From: Diphasiastrum complanatum
Lineage: Eukaryota; Streptophyta; Lycopodiopsida; Lycopodiales; Lycopodiaceae
Direction of reading: 5' to 3'
DNA length: 64,000 nucleotides
Assembly (NCBI GenBank): GCA_029204225.1
Contig: CM055107.1
Location: 27,370,572-27,434,571 of the forward strand
In this document: in pieces, positions 10,689 to 21,624 of the stretch
Position numbering within the stretch: the first letter of the stretch is position 1
Layout of the letters: each line of letters begins with the position of its first letter
Notes under the pieces: generated by a model
Seen by the model: the letters and a program-made list of their open reading frames with translations, nothing else
Told to the model about the DNA's origin: nothing
The model's database searches: none
Position numbers and translations under genes: made by a program

Positions 10689-11375
10689 CATTAGACATTC
10701 AAGGATGTACGATTGTACGTCTGTACCCTTCGTGAGTTCAACTCACCATGGCTCTTATGAATGGTTCTCATGGCTTGTGCCACTCTATGGAGCATTTTGG
10801 AGATTCTTCGTCTTCCTTTATTGAAGAAACATGGCTGGTTCCCACATTCTCTAAGTTTCCATTGGCAGGCGAGCCTGCTTTCTTCCTCACAGCTGCATTC
10901 TTGATCTTCGGACCCCTTCATGGAGCATGGAGCAGCGCCTTCCAGTCAGCAAAAGAGATCATGGCATTGCAAACGGATTTCGTTGTTTCTGGGATGCACT
11001 TTGTCTATGTTTCTTTTGCAGCTTCTAGTCATCATCATGATGCCATTTCTCAAGGGAAATGATGGATATGATAGCTTACCAGCCTACTTCACAAGGGCCT
11101 TCAAATCTGTGGAGATAAGTAGCCTCATATTGCAGTATGCATGTTCCCGTTTTCTACCACAATAGTTCTGGGGTTTTTTGCAGTTCTATAGATTGTGTCC
11201 TTCCTTTTCCTAGGCTGGTGAGTGATGCTGATATTGATCAACAGGAAGATGCAGATTCGCATCTACTGCTTGGCCTAACATATGAGGAAATTTTTGGTTT
11301 CCATCTTTTCCCAATTGGATGGGAAAAGATGGATTGCTCTATGAGAAACTCAGATGGAGTTTTGGATAGTCCTCG
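10689..11375. other. unassigned stretch, overlapping open frames
   Basis: Open frames of 76-104 codons occur on both strands (plus 10,748-11,062; minus 10,691-10,921). The plus frame is hydrophobic (FFLTAAFLIFGPLHGAW) but matches no family. At 11,265-11,360 lies a block found inverted at 35,670-35,755. Confidence 0.35.
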
Positions 11376-11980
11376 GTAACCAAAAGTCCAAATATCATGA
11401 AATGAAGTTTCTCTTAAGTTATAATGGATTACAACTTAAGAGTCATAGAATCTACACGCATTCTACATTGGACCTTAAATTTGGAATTGCACTTTGTGGC
11501 ATGTCTAGAGTTACTGTAAGGATAATTTGTGAATTTCAATTCTTTATAGGCATCGTAAGTGAGTTAATAAGTTTGAAACTTTCCTAGTGGAAAGGACTTA
11601 TTTGAAACAAGTCATGTGTCTTCTAAAAATAATCATTTTAACGTTCTCTCATTGACAAGTATCGTAGTAAGGATCCGATGAATCTTGAGTAACGAATCAT
11701 AATTCATATTCTAATTTATAACCAATCAATAGGAAAGGGCAACATGCATGGTTTGCTACGTGCACAGGTCTTTTGATGGAAATCTAATTGGAGAGGTAGA
11801 TAATAAGCATTTGCTACTTAATATAGCCTATTTATGCTTATGTATAGATATGTACCTAGATCGCCCATTGCAGTCGAATCTTGGTCGATCAAGTTTCAGA
11901 AAGTAGTGGATTTCTTGCACGATATGCAAGAAATGCTACATATAGCACATGGGAATATCCAATGTGCCCAATGCAATGAC
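11376..11980. other. non-coding stretch
   Basis: AT-rich, with no supported gene or repeat. Confidence 0.4.
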
Positions 11981-11984
11981 CCTA

Positions 11985-12105
11985 AAGGATAACCCCTAAG
12001 ATGAGGATAGGAGAACACAATAAGAGAGACTATGGAGCCAAACCGCCCAAATAATCCTAGATCAAACCTGGATCTAAGCGATAAATTTTCCATGTAGGTT
12101 ATACT
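11985..12105 (-). repeat. dispersed repeat Y, inverted copy at 36,815-36,935
   Basis: The reverse complement contains GATCCAGGTTTGATCTARGA and CTCCATAGTCTCTCTTATTG, both also at 36.84-36.91 kb on the plus strand. Both copies translate to similar stretches (PHLRG), but frames are not otherwise kept. It is probably retroelement leader or LTR sequence. Confidence 0.7.
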
Positions 12106-12373
12106 CAACACAAGTTAGTAACATCACCCTCATGTAAAATGCTTACATACTCTGGCAGACAAGTCTATTAAGATGAATGAGTGCTATTTTCTTGCATTTG
12201 GTGTTTGAAATAGGAGCATTTAACTAAAAAGATAAATCGGGGATACTGAGACTTGAGTTTTAATCATTTTATATGTTAATGATTCTCCTAGAGATTCTAG
12301 TTGATTGAATTATCATATCTTAAAATTAGATTATAAGGATAGTTCATGGATGAGATGAAGACAAGCCTACATA

Positions 12374-12838
12374 TGAAAATACATTGCATACTCTTTTGAG
12401 GTGCTTTATGTGTCAAATTGCTACAACTGTCATATTCTTGGAATTAATGTTACTTGAATATTTTTTTGAGGTGCTTTATGTATGAATGAGGATACGATGA
12501 TTCCCAAAATCTCTTTGTTATTTGGAGCCATAGTATCCATTTTTTGGCCATGCCTACCATGCCTACCATGAGTGGAGGTCAATGGAGTTTGGAAACAAGT
12601 CAATGTTAAAAGGCTAATATGTGGTGACATTCTTAACTTTGAAGGCTTGGACTTTGAATGAGGGCTAACGGAACTTTCAATGACTGAGCCAATTGCAGCC
12701 ATTTGTTCCATAAGATTCTTGAAATTGTTGATATGACTTGTAACACTTTCTACTTCAAACATCTTCAGGTTGAAGAATTTATTCCTCAAATGTAACTTTG
12801 CGTTTGTTGTGATAGATTATTTTTCAATTTCCAAGTCT
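12374..12838 (-). pseudogene. copia gag fragment
   Basis: The minus strand has NAKLHLRNKFFNLKMFEVES and then HINNFKNLMEQMAAIG, the UBN2 core of copia Gag, followed by the segment shared with 6,657-6,968. Homology breaks at ~12,838, exactly where the Helitron reading frame begins on the other strand. No protease or pol follows, so this is a scrap. Confidence 0.8.
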
Positions 12839-12849
12839 CTGCTCTGATA

Positions 12850-13255
12850 GAGAGAGCAATCAGTTACTTAGAAAAATTACAATTATTTGATGAAAAACAA
12901 ATAACTAACATTCATGTACAAAAAATATGCAAATCTTACAAAGCTACTGTAATATCAAAAGAAATGTTGCCTGAATATGCATCACCAATGAAGTACTTCA
13001 TCAACGAGCCATTGAACAAAGTAAATGACCTCGATGACTTAGAAGAACGCTTGGTATCACCACGGATATTGCATTCTCACAAATAAGAGATCTCTCATTT
13101 GAAGTATAACTAGGCATTACCAGAAGTATTATCAATGTCGCCACAAATCTAGATCAAGTGCAAAATGTATACCAAGATTCATGGACAAAAGTGCCTCTAT
13201 AGTTGTTGCATTATGATGCAACATGCAATACAAGTCGGCATAGATGAGTGGAATC
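12850..13255 (+). pseudogene. Helitron RepHel, N-terminal part
   Basis: Plus-strand translation gives EKLQLFDEKQITNIHVQKIC, KEMLPEYASPMKYFINEPLN and then DLDDLEERLVSPRI, with LDQVQNV and VVAL after frame changes. The ERLVSPRI.F.QIR pattern is typical of Helitron proteins upstream of the Rep nuclease. There are at least two frameshifts and stops. The frame breaks at the GAATC sequence 13,251-13,255 and resumes at 17,608, after a copia insertion. Confidence 0.85.
13251..13255. other. target-site duplication GAATC, left
   Basis: GAATC stands at 13,251-13,255 and again at 17,608-17,612, flanking the copia element. Five bases is the usual copia integrase footprint. Confidence 0.85.
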
Positions 13256-13294
13256 TATTGAAAAAGATAGGCTGAATAGAATCGAAAGTTCTGC

Positions 13295-14051
13295 ACAAAA
13301 CTTTGTGTGTGCATTCAAGCTTAATGCTTTGGTAAAAATATCTGCTGTGATATCTTGCATTCGATAGTACTACAATCTGACCTCTTTGTCGAGAACTTTG
13401 CTTCTAACATAGTGATACTTGAGTTCAATGTGCTTACTCCTAGAGTGAAATCTAGGGTTGGATGACAAGGCAATGGCACTTTGATTATAACAAAATAGTA
13501 AAGTCAGAGCATATTGATTCAAACTAATATCTGAGAGCAAGTTTCTCAAGCAAATTGCTTCCTTCATAGCTTGTGAGGCTTCGATGTATTCTGATTCTGT
13601 AGAAAGATAGAGCTATCGAAGATTGCTTGGGATTGTTCCAGAAAATAGGACCATTGTTGAGGAAGAATGTAAATCCAGAAGTAGATTTACGAGTGTCTAC
13701 ATCTCCTGCCCAACTTGCATCTGTGTAGCCAATGAGTAAATTGAGTTTGTTGTTGTCACTATTCCATAACAAATACAAAAGTCCATAGTAGCTCGAAGAT
13801 ATCTCGACTATGATGAGAGCCTTGTAATGTTTCATACCAGGGTTAGTCATAAACTGACTTAGGGAGCTGACTGCAAAAGCTATACAAATCATTACGTATA
13901 TAAGAGATCCTATGATTGAATGATAGGAATACTCACACATCTGCTCCTTCTCTTCGATTGTTTGAGGACACTGGTCCTTTGACAATTTGGGACCTGGTTC
14001 CATTGGTGAGAGAGCTAACTTGCCATTAACCAGATTGTATCTGACTAACAT
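13295..14051 (-). pseudogene. copia RNase H and end of reverse transcriptase
   Basis: RNase H motifs are readable on the minus strand: GYTDASWAGDVDTRKSTSG (first catalytic Asp), YNQSAIALSSNPRFHSRSKH in a second frame, and ITADIFTKALS near 13,330. Upstream is the reverse transcriptase tail, KLSKDQCPQTIEEKEQM and SIIGSLIYVM. A frameshift near 13,570-13,610 splits the domain and destroys the Glu region. RNase H removes the RNA strand during reverse transcription. Confidence 0.9.
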
Positions 14052-14822
14052 TTTGTAGATGTACCTCTACTGAGTAATGTAGAGAAACTTCTAATCTTCG
14101 TCTCTATGGATTTGAATACCAAGGTAGAAATGAGCTTCGCCCAAACCGGTCATGTCGAATTTGGAAGATAGCATTGTATTGTCTTCTTTGATCAGATTGA
14201 TACTATTGTCGAAGAGCAATGTGTCGTCCACATATAACGTGATAATGATAAAAGACTGCTACACTGTCTTGAAGTAAACATTCGAACCTGAAAAGCTTGG
14301 TGTGTAGCCATGATCAATAAGGAAAGTATTGATCCTTTGAAATCATGCTCGAGCAGATTGCTTCAAGCCATAAAGTGCCTTATGGAGTTTACACACATGA
14401 TTGTGTTTACCTTTGATAATATAACGTCTAGGTTGCACCATGTAAATGTTTTTTTCAATAACTTCATTGCAATATGTTGTCTGTACATCCATTTGATGTA
14501 TTTTCAAATTTGCTGCAGTGGCAAACGATAATAATAGTCGAATAGAAGAATGCTTGACTACTGGATTGAAAGTCTCAGTGTAATCGATGTTGTATACTTG
14601 AGAAAATCCTCTGGCGACAAGTCAGGCTTTTCTTCTGTCGATGCTTCCATCTGCTTTGTACTTGACTTTGAAAATCCATTTACAGTCAACTACATTTCTG
14701 CTAGAAGGTAATTCGACAATAATCCATGTCTGGTTCTTGATAACAGATGAATACTCTTTATCCATAGCTTCTTTCCAGAGATTGGAATCGGCTGATTAAC
14801 TGCCTCTTCGACAATTGTCAGC
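14052..14822 (-). pseudogene. copia reverse transcriptase core, interrupted
   Basis: Translated in pieces, the minus strand shows MDVQTTY, then ALYGLKQS, then the catalytic YVDDTLLF (about 14,220-14,245), and GEAHFYLGIQIHRDED. Stops interrupt several segments. The order is the normal copia order, downstream of integrase. Confidence 0.85.
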
Positions 14823-14824
14823 TC

Positions 14825-15430
14825 CTAAACAAGGTAGGCTGCAGACTCATCGATATACTTGATAGGTGGTCTGCTAGTTCTTGATGATCTTCTAGGGTAT
14901 AGAGGAAGTTGATCATTTTCATCATACTGTAGTTGCTCAACTACAACATTATCATCTTCGGATTTGCTATTGATATGTTGTTTGTCGAGAGTAGATGAGT
15001 TTGGACCTTCAATAGGAATAGTCGACTGACGAACCTCGAAGTTCAATATGTCGGACGAGTCAGACAAGTTGGCTACATGGGCTTTGCCTTTTCCCTTGAG
15101 GTAGATAAACTGATCTTCGATGAAGATAACAACTCGCCTACTGAATATCTTCGACTTGATAGGATCGAATAACTTGTAAGCTTGTTCTGAAATAGTGTAG
15201 CTGATGAAAATACATTTAATAATCTGATAGTCGAGCTTCTTCATGAGATCATGAGGAATTTGCGCATAAGCAGTACATCCAAAAACTTGTAAGTTTGACA
15301 AAGAGGATTTGGTACCTTCCCAAACTTCGAATGGTGTTTTGTTTGAGAGACCTTTAGATGGACATGTGTTCTGAATATAGGTTGCTATTGAAATAGCTTC
15401 AGCCCAAAAGGACTTCAAAAGTGTCGCATG
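14825..15430 (-). pseudogene. copia integrase C-terminal half
   Basis: An open frame of 230 codons includes SFWAEAISIATYIQNTCPS, FGCTAYAQIPHDLMKKLDY and the acidic linker to reverse transcriptase (YPRRSSRTSRPPIKYIDE). The zinc finger and the core Asp residues are missing. Protease sequence joins directly to this half near 15,425-15,440, so roughly 0.8 kb was deleted. Confidence 0.9.
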
Positions 15431-15434
15431 TTTC

Positions 15435-15770
15435 ACCTTCAATAGTGTGAGGGCTATCATCACCAAGATGAGCATACTTCTTTGCGCTATCAGACATATA
15501 CGAATGGAAAATCTCACGATGATTGGTCATATGTTGAGTAGCTCTAGAATCCAGAAACCACGAATCACCCAAATTCGCATATTTGTCTTTGACTATAAAA
15601 GCGCCTTTGTCTATTTCTGCTTCAAGAGATGCTGTAACTATATTTACTTGTTGATCAGGTTGCTTGGCTACATTCTTCGCTTTCAAAATTCGACAATCCT
15701 GGATCTCATGGTTATTGCGCTTGCAATACCTACAAAACATCTTCTTCTTCGACGAATTTGGATTCAATGA
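15435..15770 (-). pseudogene. copia zinc knuckle and protease N-terminus
   Basis: CRYCKRNNHEIQDC is an intact-looking CX2CX4HX4C nucleocapsid knuckle. It is followed by SWFLDSRATQHMTNHREIF. The protease site reads DSR instead of DSG, so the catalytic loop Gly is lost. Homology stops inside the protease at the deletion joining it to integrase. Confidence 0.9.
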
Positions 15771-15899
15771 TTGTTCTTGAATTTGAGTCTATTTCTGATT
15801 TGATGCAGACTGCTTGGAGCTTTTCTGCTTCTGTCGTTTCGAGCCCTTGTTGACATATAGAGCATGAGACGAAGAGGTAGACGAAGTGTCTTGACTCCT

Positions 15900-16360
15900 T
15901 CGATTATCTTCTTGCAGCAACGTAGTGATAACTATGGTAAGAGTTAGATCTTAGTGTGTCGTGATGATCATCTCCTAGTTCTCATATGTAGAGGGCAGGC
16001 TTGAAAGCATCTGACAGTGGCCATCTGTTGCAAGAGATTCTTAAACTAGTTAATATGATTCCGAAGAGAATCATTATTTGACATCTTGAGTGTGAAGAAT
16101 TTCCTTTGAAGATGTAACTTAGAAGTTATGTCTCTCACATCATATAGTGAGCTCTGGATGTCCCAAACTTCTTTTGAATTTTTGGCTTCAGCTACGTCGC
16201 CAATCTGAGTATCTGGTATATTGAGGATAATAAGCGTGAAAGCTTTACCATCCTTCGATTTCCACTTTGAGTCGTCTGTGTCGTTTTTAGACATCACTTC
16301 GATACCTATAACAACATCCCACAACTCGTTGGTGATTAGCAAGGTCTTCATCTTAAATTT
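15900..16360 (-). pseudogene. copia gag N-terminal region
   Basis: The minus strand has MKTLLITNELWDVVIG, then KDGKAFTLIILNIPDTQIG and LHLQRKFFTLKMSNNDSLRN, the DUF4219/UBN2 parts of copia Gag. The frame closes near 16,046. The region from there to the knuckle is scrambled by stops. Confidence 0.85.
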
Positions 16361-16589
16361 TCATAAATGATAATTGGATTCATTCAGCCTGTCCTCAATA
16401 AGACTGGCTTTACTTTGAGAAAACATCTAGAACTTTAGTGTATCAACGTTAAGAGAGATATCGTGCTATGGAAATCAATTCTCTGATACCAAAACAAATT
16501 GATTTGAACTAAAGAATAATTTGATATTGCAAAAGATATCAAGTATAAGACTTGTGCTATGATATAGTATTAGGTCTTGAAGAATCAAA

Positions 16590-16601
16590 GCTCTGATACC
16601 A
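16590..16601 (-). other. primer-binding site
   Basis: On the minus strand this is TGGTATCAGAGC, the initiator-Met tRNA complement used by plant copia elements, and it abuts the LTR end. A second partial match (CTCTGATACC) lies at 16,481-16,490 and may be a duplicated leader piece. Confidence 0.9.
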
Positions 16602-17607
16602 TGTTGTTGGAAAGAGGTATGAAAAAAAATATAGGTCGAATAGAATAACTCGAATGACAAGAAAGAAAATTTATTGTGTGCAGCGGAATAAACTATCTTC
16701 CTCTTTCTCTATGCATGACTACGCCTATCAATTTCGAACGAAACAATAGTGACAGAAATCACGTTCAATCTTATAGTAACTAACTTTGAAATCATTAGTA
16801 CTATAGTGATGATGTAGCCAAACATTAAAGCATTGAATTATCAGACAAATAATCTGTCATGAAGAACTACATAAATACATACATTCTAAGACGAACCTGA
16901 ATGCAATAAAAATAGTATTGATTCAGTATGACAACAAAACAGATGTAAATGAGTACAATAAGTTGCGGATTGAAGCCGCTAGCTCTAAGCTATCTCTGAG
17001 CGACTAAAATTAAGTCTGAATTAAGCGCAATGCTGATAAGCAGTGAGTGCAATAGCAATCTCCAATCAACTCGATAGAAGTGAGCTAGAATGCACAAGTG
17101 TCCAAGCTCGCAGGCTTGAGAGAGAGCTAACTATTCAATACTTGCTAATCTCTTCATCGCATTGTTCCAACTTAAAATGTGGGAATATGAATAGCTATAC
17201 TACGTAATTAGGTAGTCAAAAGCATCATCTAGTTGGTTGTGATGTGCTGGCATCCATCTAGTTAGTACTTCTCAGAAATTACTTGCTGATGGATTAATGC
17301 AAGTCGGTGGCTTTGGTCGTAAACAATTTGTTTGCAGATTTAAACGTAAATTGTAACTGTGCAGAAATGAACGTAAACTGTCATGCGAAAATTGCGAAGG
17401 TCTTCGTTAACGTCATTTCCTTAACATTTGAGACATCTAGCATTTTGCGAAAAAGCCGAAGTGTGAGAAAACCCAAAAAGTGAAAATCCTGAAAATGCCG
17501 ACACTGTAAAATGTTTCCGAGTAGTTATGCAAACTATGTAAAAACACGAAGAAATCTAGAGGTCTGGATAAAAGTTGGATGAAGATTAAATTTTCGATTA
17601 GACAACA
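16602..17607 (-). repeat. 5' LTR of the nested copia element (~1,006 bp)
   Basis: The LTR is bounded by TG/CA, reading TGTTGTCTAATCG at its 5' end and CCAACAACA at its 3' end on the minus strand. It is flanked outside by GAATC and inside by the primer-binding site. Part of it matches positions 1-105 in inverted orientation. Confidence 0.85.
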
Positions 17608-18995
17608 GAATCATAAGACCAAACGTATTGATGCAAGCTTTACAACAACTCTGTGATACACCATTATACAAGGAATTTAGAGTAAAAATCAATAATGACT
17701 GGATAACACATTTTCACGAATACATAAAATATGACACAAAAGAATATGAAACTATACAAACAAACACTTCTGAAGATGATAGAAATGAAGTCAATGATGA
17801 AGATTTGGAAACAGACACTGTCATCCACAATTTCACAACTGCCCAACAACCAGTGGTGGATTATGAAAATTGTTACAAAGCAATCGCTCCATGCGAGGGT
17901 CAAAATTCCAAAATCAAGGCACTTCGACAACTTCTAAAAACAGAAAATTCCATTCTTGGTAAAGTCAACAACTACTTCTTTGTGATGAAGTTTCAAAACT
18001 GTGGAAGCCAACACGACCATAGAGTAATGTGGACTTCAAATGCGCCATTTTTTGGACAAAATCAAGATCACGAAATAGAACAATTTTTGGATGAATACAT
18101 ATGTATAGACAACAACACGCTACAACATGATTGTAAAACAATACAAACCCATAAACACAAAAAAACATGCAATAAGGAAAACAAAACAAAATGCAGGTTT
18201 CACTTTTCAAAACCACCCATGACAAAAACAAAAATATTGCGCCCATTTGATGAAAATATAAATATAGAAACAAAACACTTGAGCATTTATATAATAATGT
18301 GTACATGCAAATTGAGAAAATAAATGGAGACATAGAAATAGATGCCACTACATGTACAACATCCATTGAACTCGAGTACATACAAGCATTACGTATGATC
18401 ATTCAAAAACCAACAATATTTTTAAAAAGACATCCAAAATATATATACACAAATCCTTTCAAATTAGCTTCTTGTGTAATGCAAACATGGACATACAATA
18501 CATCCTAGATCCTTATGCGGCAGCAAGCTACTGCACATCGTACATGACAAAAGTTGACAATACCTTGACAAAGCCTTAAAAGATGTTATGTCAAAATCAA
18601 TTTTAAACAATACCGATGTTTGTCTAAGAACCATAGGAAATGCATTTCGTAACGCACAACAAATGAGTGCAGAATTAGCTATTTTTATAGTTTTATCACT
18701 TCCACTCAAGAATACAACACGGCCATTTTCGTTCATCAACACAAATCGGGAAAATGAACGAGCATTTGTCTTAAAAAAAAGCACCAACTTGAAATGTTGG
18801 AACCTTCATCTATCGACATCAATTGCAAATCAAAAATTGATCAGTACATGTCAAGAAAAAATTGCTACCACCAATTTTGCCTTGCTGAATATGTCACACA
18901 TTACATTGATAATGGAAAGCAAGTAACAAAAAGAACAATTTCTCAAATCATTCGATTTGTCAAATACAACATCCACAAGAATCCATAAAACTATT
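17608..18995 (+). pseudogene. Helitron RepHel, Rep nuclease part
   Basis: Translation resumes with IIRPNVLMQALQQLCDTPLY. The rolling-circle Rep domain shows the HxH metal motif in GSQHDHRVMWTSNAP, the CRFHFSKPPM segment, and the Tyr motif DPYAAASYCTSYMTK near 18,500. Then come IGNAFRNAQQMSAELAIFIV, SLPLKN and FINTNRENERAF. HxH and the Tyr residues are kept, but several frameshifts (about 18,290, 18,480, 18,800) make it a pseudogene. Rep would nick and rejoin single strands for rolling-circle-like transposition. Confidence 0.92.
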
Positions 18996-18999
18996 ATAG

Positions 19000-20640
19000 A
19001 GAGCATCTACTTTTGCATCTGCCATTCGTAGAATCTGAACAAAATCTAAAAAGCAACATTCAATCATGACGGGATGCATATTTCCAAAACATACAAATCG
19101 TATCGCAAAACAAAGCAAAATTCAATTACGACTACCAAAAAAAAAACATCGACATCGATTGGAACGATCTCGAAAATCAACAAGACGTCATTCAAAATAA
19201 CCGACCAACTACATCATTGATAGATACAAACATTGAACATTATGACTTGGCACTCGATTTCCATCATAAACTATCCTCACACACTCAAAAAACCAACAAC
19301 AGTGAGCAAAACTTCACATACACCGTATTAAATACCAAAGATTATCATTCAAAATTAAAAACACTAAACAATGCACAGAGATTAATTTATGATGACATAA
19401 TGCATCGAAAGAGAGTCAATCCAAATGAAAAGATCCATCTTTTTTCAAGATGGGAGAAGCTGGAACAGGAAAAACATTTCCGGTACTCTTGATTGTACAA
19501 GGTTTACAAGGCACTACCATAAACAAATAAATACAGATATCACCATGCCAAAGACATCACTTATGGCTTACACAAGAAAAGTAGCTTACAATATTGGTGG
19601 AACAACAATACATTCTACACTACACCTTCCAATCAACACCAAAACACTGACATCATTGTCATCAGAAAAATTGGACACATTATGAACATTCTATTCACAA
19701 TTACAACTAGTAGTTAATTAAATTTCTCTCATTGGAAAGAGAATTTTGCAATTTACAGATCAAATACTACACGCAATCAAACACATCTCTTTTCAACACT
19801 TCGGAGGATTGGATGTGATTACATGCGGTGATTTGTATCAAGCATGACTAGTTTTAGATGAGTGGGTATTTAAAGAAACCACAAAATCATTAGAATTATC
19901 TGGATCTTCATATTGGGCAAAATTGCCAAGTTGTTATGCATTAGTCGAAACAATGAGACAACAAGATTATAATCTCATATCCATACTTAACAGAATACAA
20001 CAATGCAAACACACAAGCTTTAACATACATTTCTTAAACAAATTGTGTCATCGCAAGCCTCCATTCGATCAGACATTTCCACACCCATTTTATACAAAGA
20101 AAAGCCGAATGATAATGCCTTGCGACAATCGACTGAAACATAATACATCTTACAAGCAATCAACTCATTCCATAATTTATGTCAAAAGAACCTAGTAAAA
20201 ATTCCTAGTGAATCCAAAAATATAGCTGGATTATCCACAAGTATCAGAGTCAAACTAGCATCTTGATTGAGTTATGCACTTTGAATCTAAATATCAAAGA
20301 TGGATTGGTCAATGGTGCCGAAGGATACTTCAAAACAAAAACAACAATAATGGCCAAAGATATTATCTGGATACAATTCTCTGACACAAATATAGGGGCC
20401 AAAACAAGATACAAAAACAATCATATTTACAACCAAGAAATCAACAAAACATGGACACCTATACGACGTCTTTCAAAGAGATACAAATTGGAAACAATCA
20501 TCTGAACATCATCACTAGAACACAATTTTCAATCCAATTGGTCGCAGCACGGACAATACATTGAGCACAAGGACAAACCGGCATTCAATCCCAAAAGGAT
20601 CAAAGCACATGGTCTAACTTATACAACACTATCAAGAATC
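19000..20640 (+). pseudogene. Helitron RepHel, helicase part
   Basis: A PIF1-like SF1B helicase region. Motif I (GEAGTGKTF) is at 19,453-19,479, reached by a frameshift in a T run. The motif with AYNIGGTTIHSTLHLPIN follows. Motif II should read DEIS but reads N, stop, IS at 19,713-19,724. Next are GGLDVITCGDLYQA and, near 20,540-20,580, motif VI (AARTIH, stop, AQGQT). Missing key residues and many frame changes show it is dead. The helicase would unwind donor DNA at transposition. Confidence 0.9.
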
Positions 20641-20859
20641 AAGGACACTGATAATTTGTACTTTTTCTACATCCATGTCAAGTAAAAAACTTCATCGCTG
20701 ACAAAAGAGTGAAACAAGAAATGCAAAGACTACATAACATAGCTGCTTGGAAGCTCGTTGTTCTTGACACTAACCATTATGTAACCACACACATCATCAT
20801 ACACTCTTTGAACATGATATCCTTACAAAAATGCCATGATGACCTAACATCGACCTAGC

Positions 20860-21620
20860 ACTTGATAAATTTCGATATACTTTGCTTACAAGAAACATGT
20901 CAAAAACACACAAGCAACAACTTCCCAGACATATTTCAAAGCTAGAATAACTTTTCGTTTGCTAAGAATGCAATATTTTACAAGCCGACACAATCACTCG
21001 AAAATGCCACAATATTCAACACCAATGACATTGAAATAACACATGCAATATTCAACAGGGGCACACGATTCCACATGAACATAATGGCTATGTACAAGCA
21101 TCCAAAAGCATACATCAAATGACTGCTAAAAATTCTCCACAACGTACTATAAACAATACCTACAAATGCTCCCACAATAATAATAAGTGACTTGAGCATA
21201 GATATTCAAAAACACAATTTGCCTGCACAATTACTTCAAAATAGCTATGTACAAGCATCCAAAAGCATACATCAAATGACTGCTACAAATTCTCCACAAC
21301 GTACTATAAACAATACCTACAAATGCTCCCACAACTATAATAAGCGACTCGGACATAGATATTCTAAAACACAATTCACCTACACAATTACTTGATAATT
21401 TCATGGCCAACCATGGACTACAAATACTTTTTATAGAAGCAACAACTCTATACAACTCCCAACTTGACCAAATATGGACAAATTGCAACCACAATGAAAT
21501 TTGCCAATCTGGTTCGACTTATGCATATTGGTCTGATCACTCTCCAATATACTTCTACTATAAAATGACAAGCCACCAAGCAATATTCGTTCCTCATGGA
21601 CGAAGCACGTATATTTGAAG
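20860..21620 (+). pseudogene. exonuclease-endonuclease-phosphatase-like domain after the helicase
   Basis: The helicase is followed by FDILCLQET at 20,871-20,900, which matches the metal-binding Glu motif of the AP-endonuclease (EEP) fold. Further on come PTIIISDLSIDIQ, a degraded GDFNxD-type motif, then LDQIWTN and AYWSDHSPIYF, the closing SDH motif. Order and spacing fit an EEP domain fused C-terminal to RepHel, as in Helentron/Helitron2-type elements. A 157-bp tandem duplication splits it. A LINE endonuclease scrap is the alternative, but no LINE reverse transcriptase is present. Confidence 0.75.
21084..21397 (+). repeat. 157-bp tandem duplication in the EEP domain
   Basis: Copies start at 21,084 and 21,241 and share CTATGTACAAGCATCCAAAA and GTACTATAAACAATACCTAC. 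They differ at roughly a dozen positions, so the duplication is not recent. Confidence 0.9.
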
Positions 21621-21624
21621 CCCA

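Larger units (their letters stand above)
13256..17607 (-). mobile_element. Ty1/copia element inserted in the Helitron
   Basis: This minus-strand element has a full 5' LTR (16,602-17,607), primer-binding site, gag, protease, integrase C-terminal half, reverse transcriptase and RNase H. At the low-coordinate end only ~40 bases of the 3' LTR survive, matching the start of 16,602 onwards, directly against the end of RNase H. The outermost dinucleotide is TA instead of TG. A deletion also removed the integrase core. Because both target duplications remain, the losses happened after insertion. It lies antisense to the Helitron. Confidence 0.85.

Noticed and set aside
11896-12111. 71-codon minus frame resembling a plus frame at 36.8 kb
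   Set aside because: The similarity is at DNA level over a dispersed repeat. The two frames differ at both ends, so a shared protein is not supported.
12838-12860. Partial match to the copia primer-binding site (GCTCTGATAG)
   Set aside because: Only the first nine bases match, no LTR end adjoins it, and it sits at the edge of the Helitron frame. Probably chance.
17664-18402. Minus-strand frames of 88 and 145 codons opposite the Rep domain
   Set aside because: The plus strand carries clear Helitron motifs. The minus frames are hydrophobic shadows of AT-rich coding sequence.
21400-21620. LINE endonuclease as the source of the WSDH motif
   Set aside because: It continues from the Helitron helicase in the same orientation with upstream EEP motifs in order, and no LINE reverse transcriptase is present. 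Kept as an alternative only.
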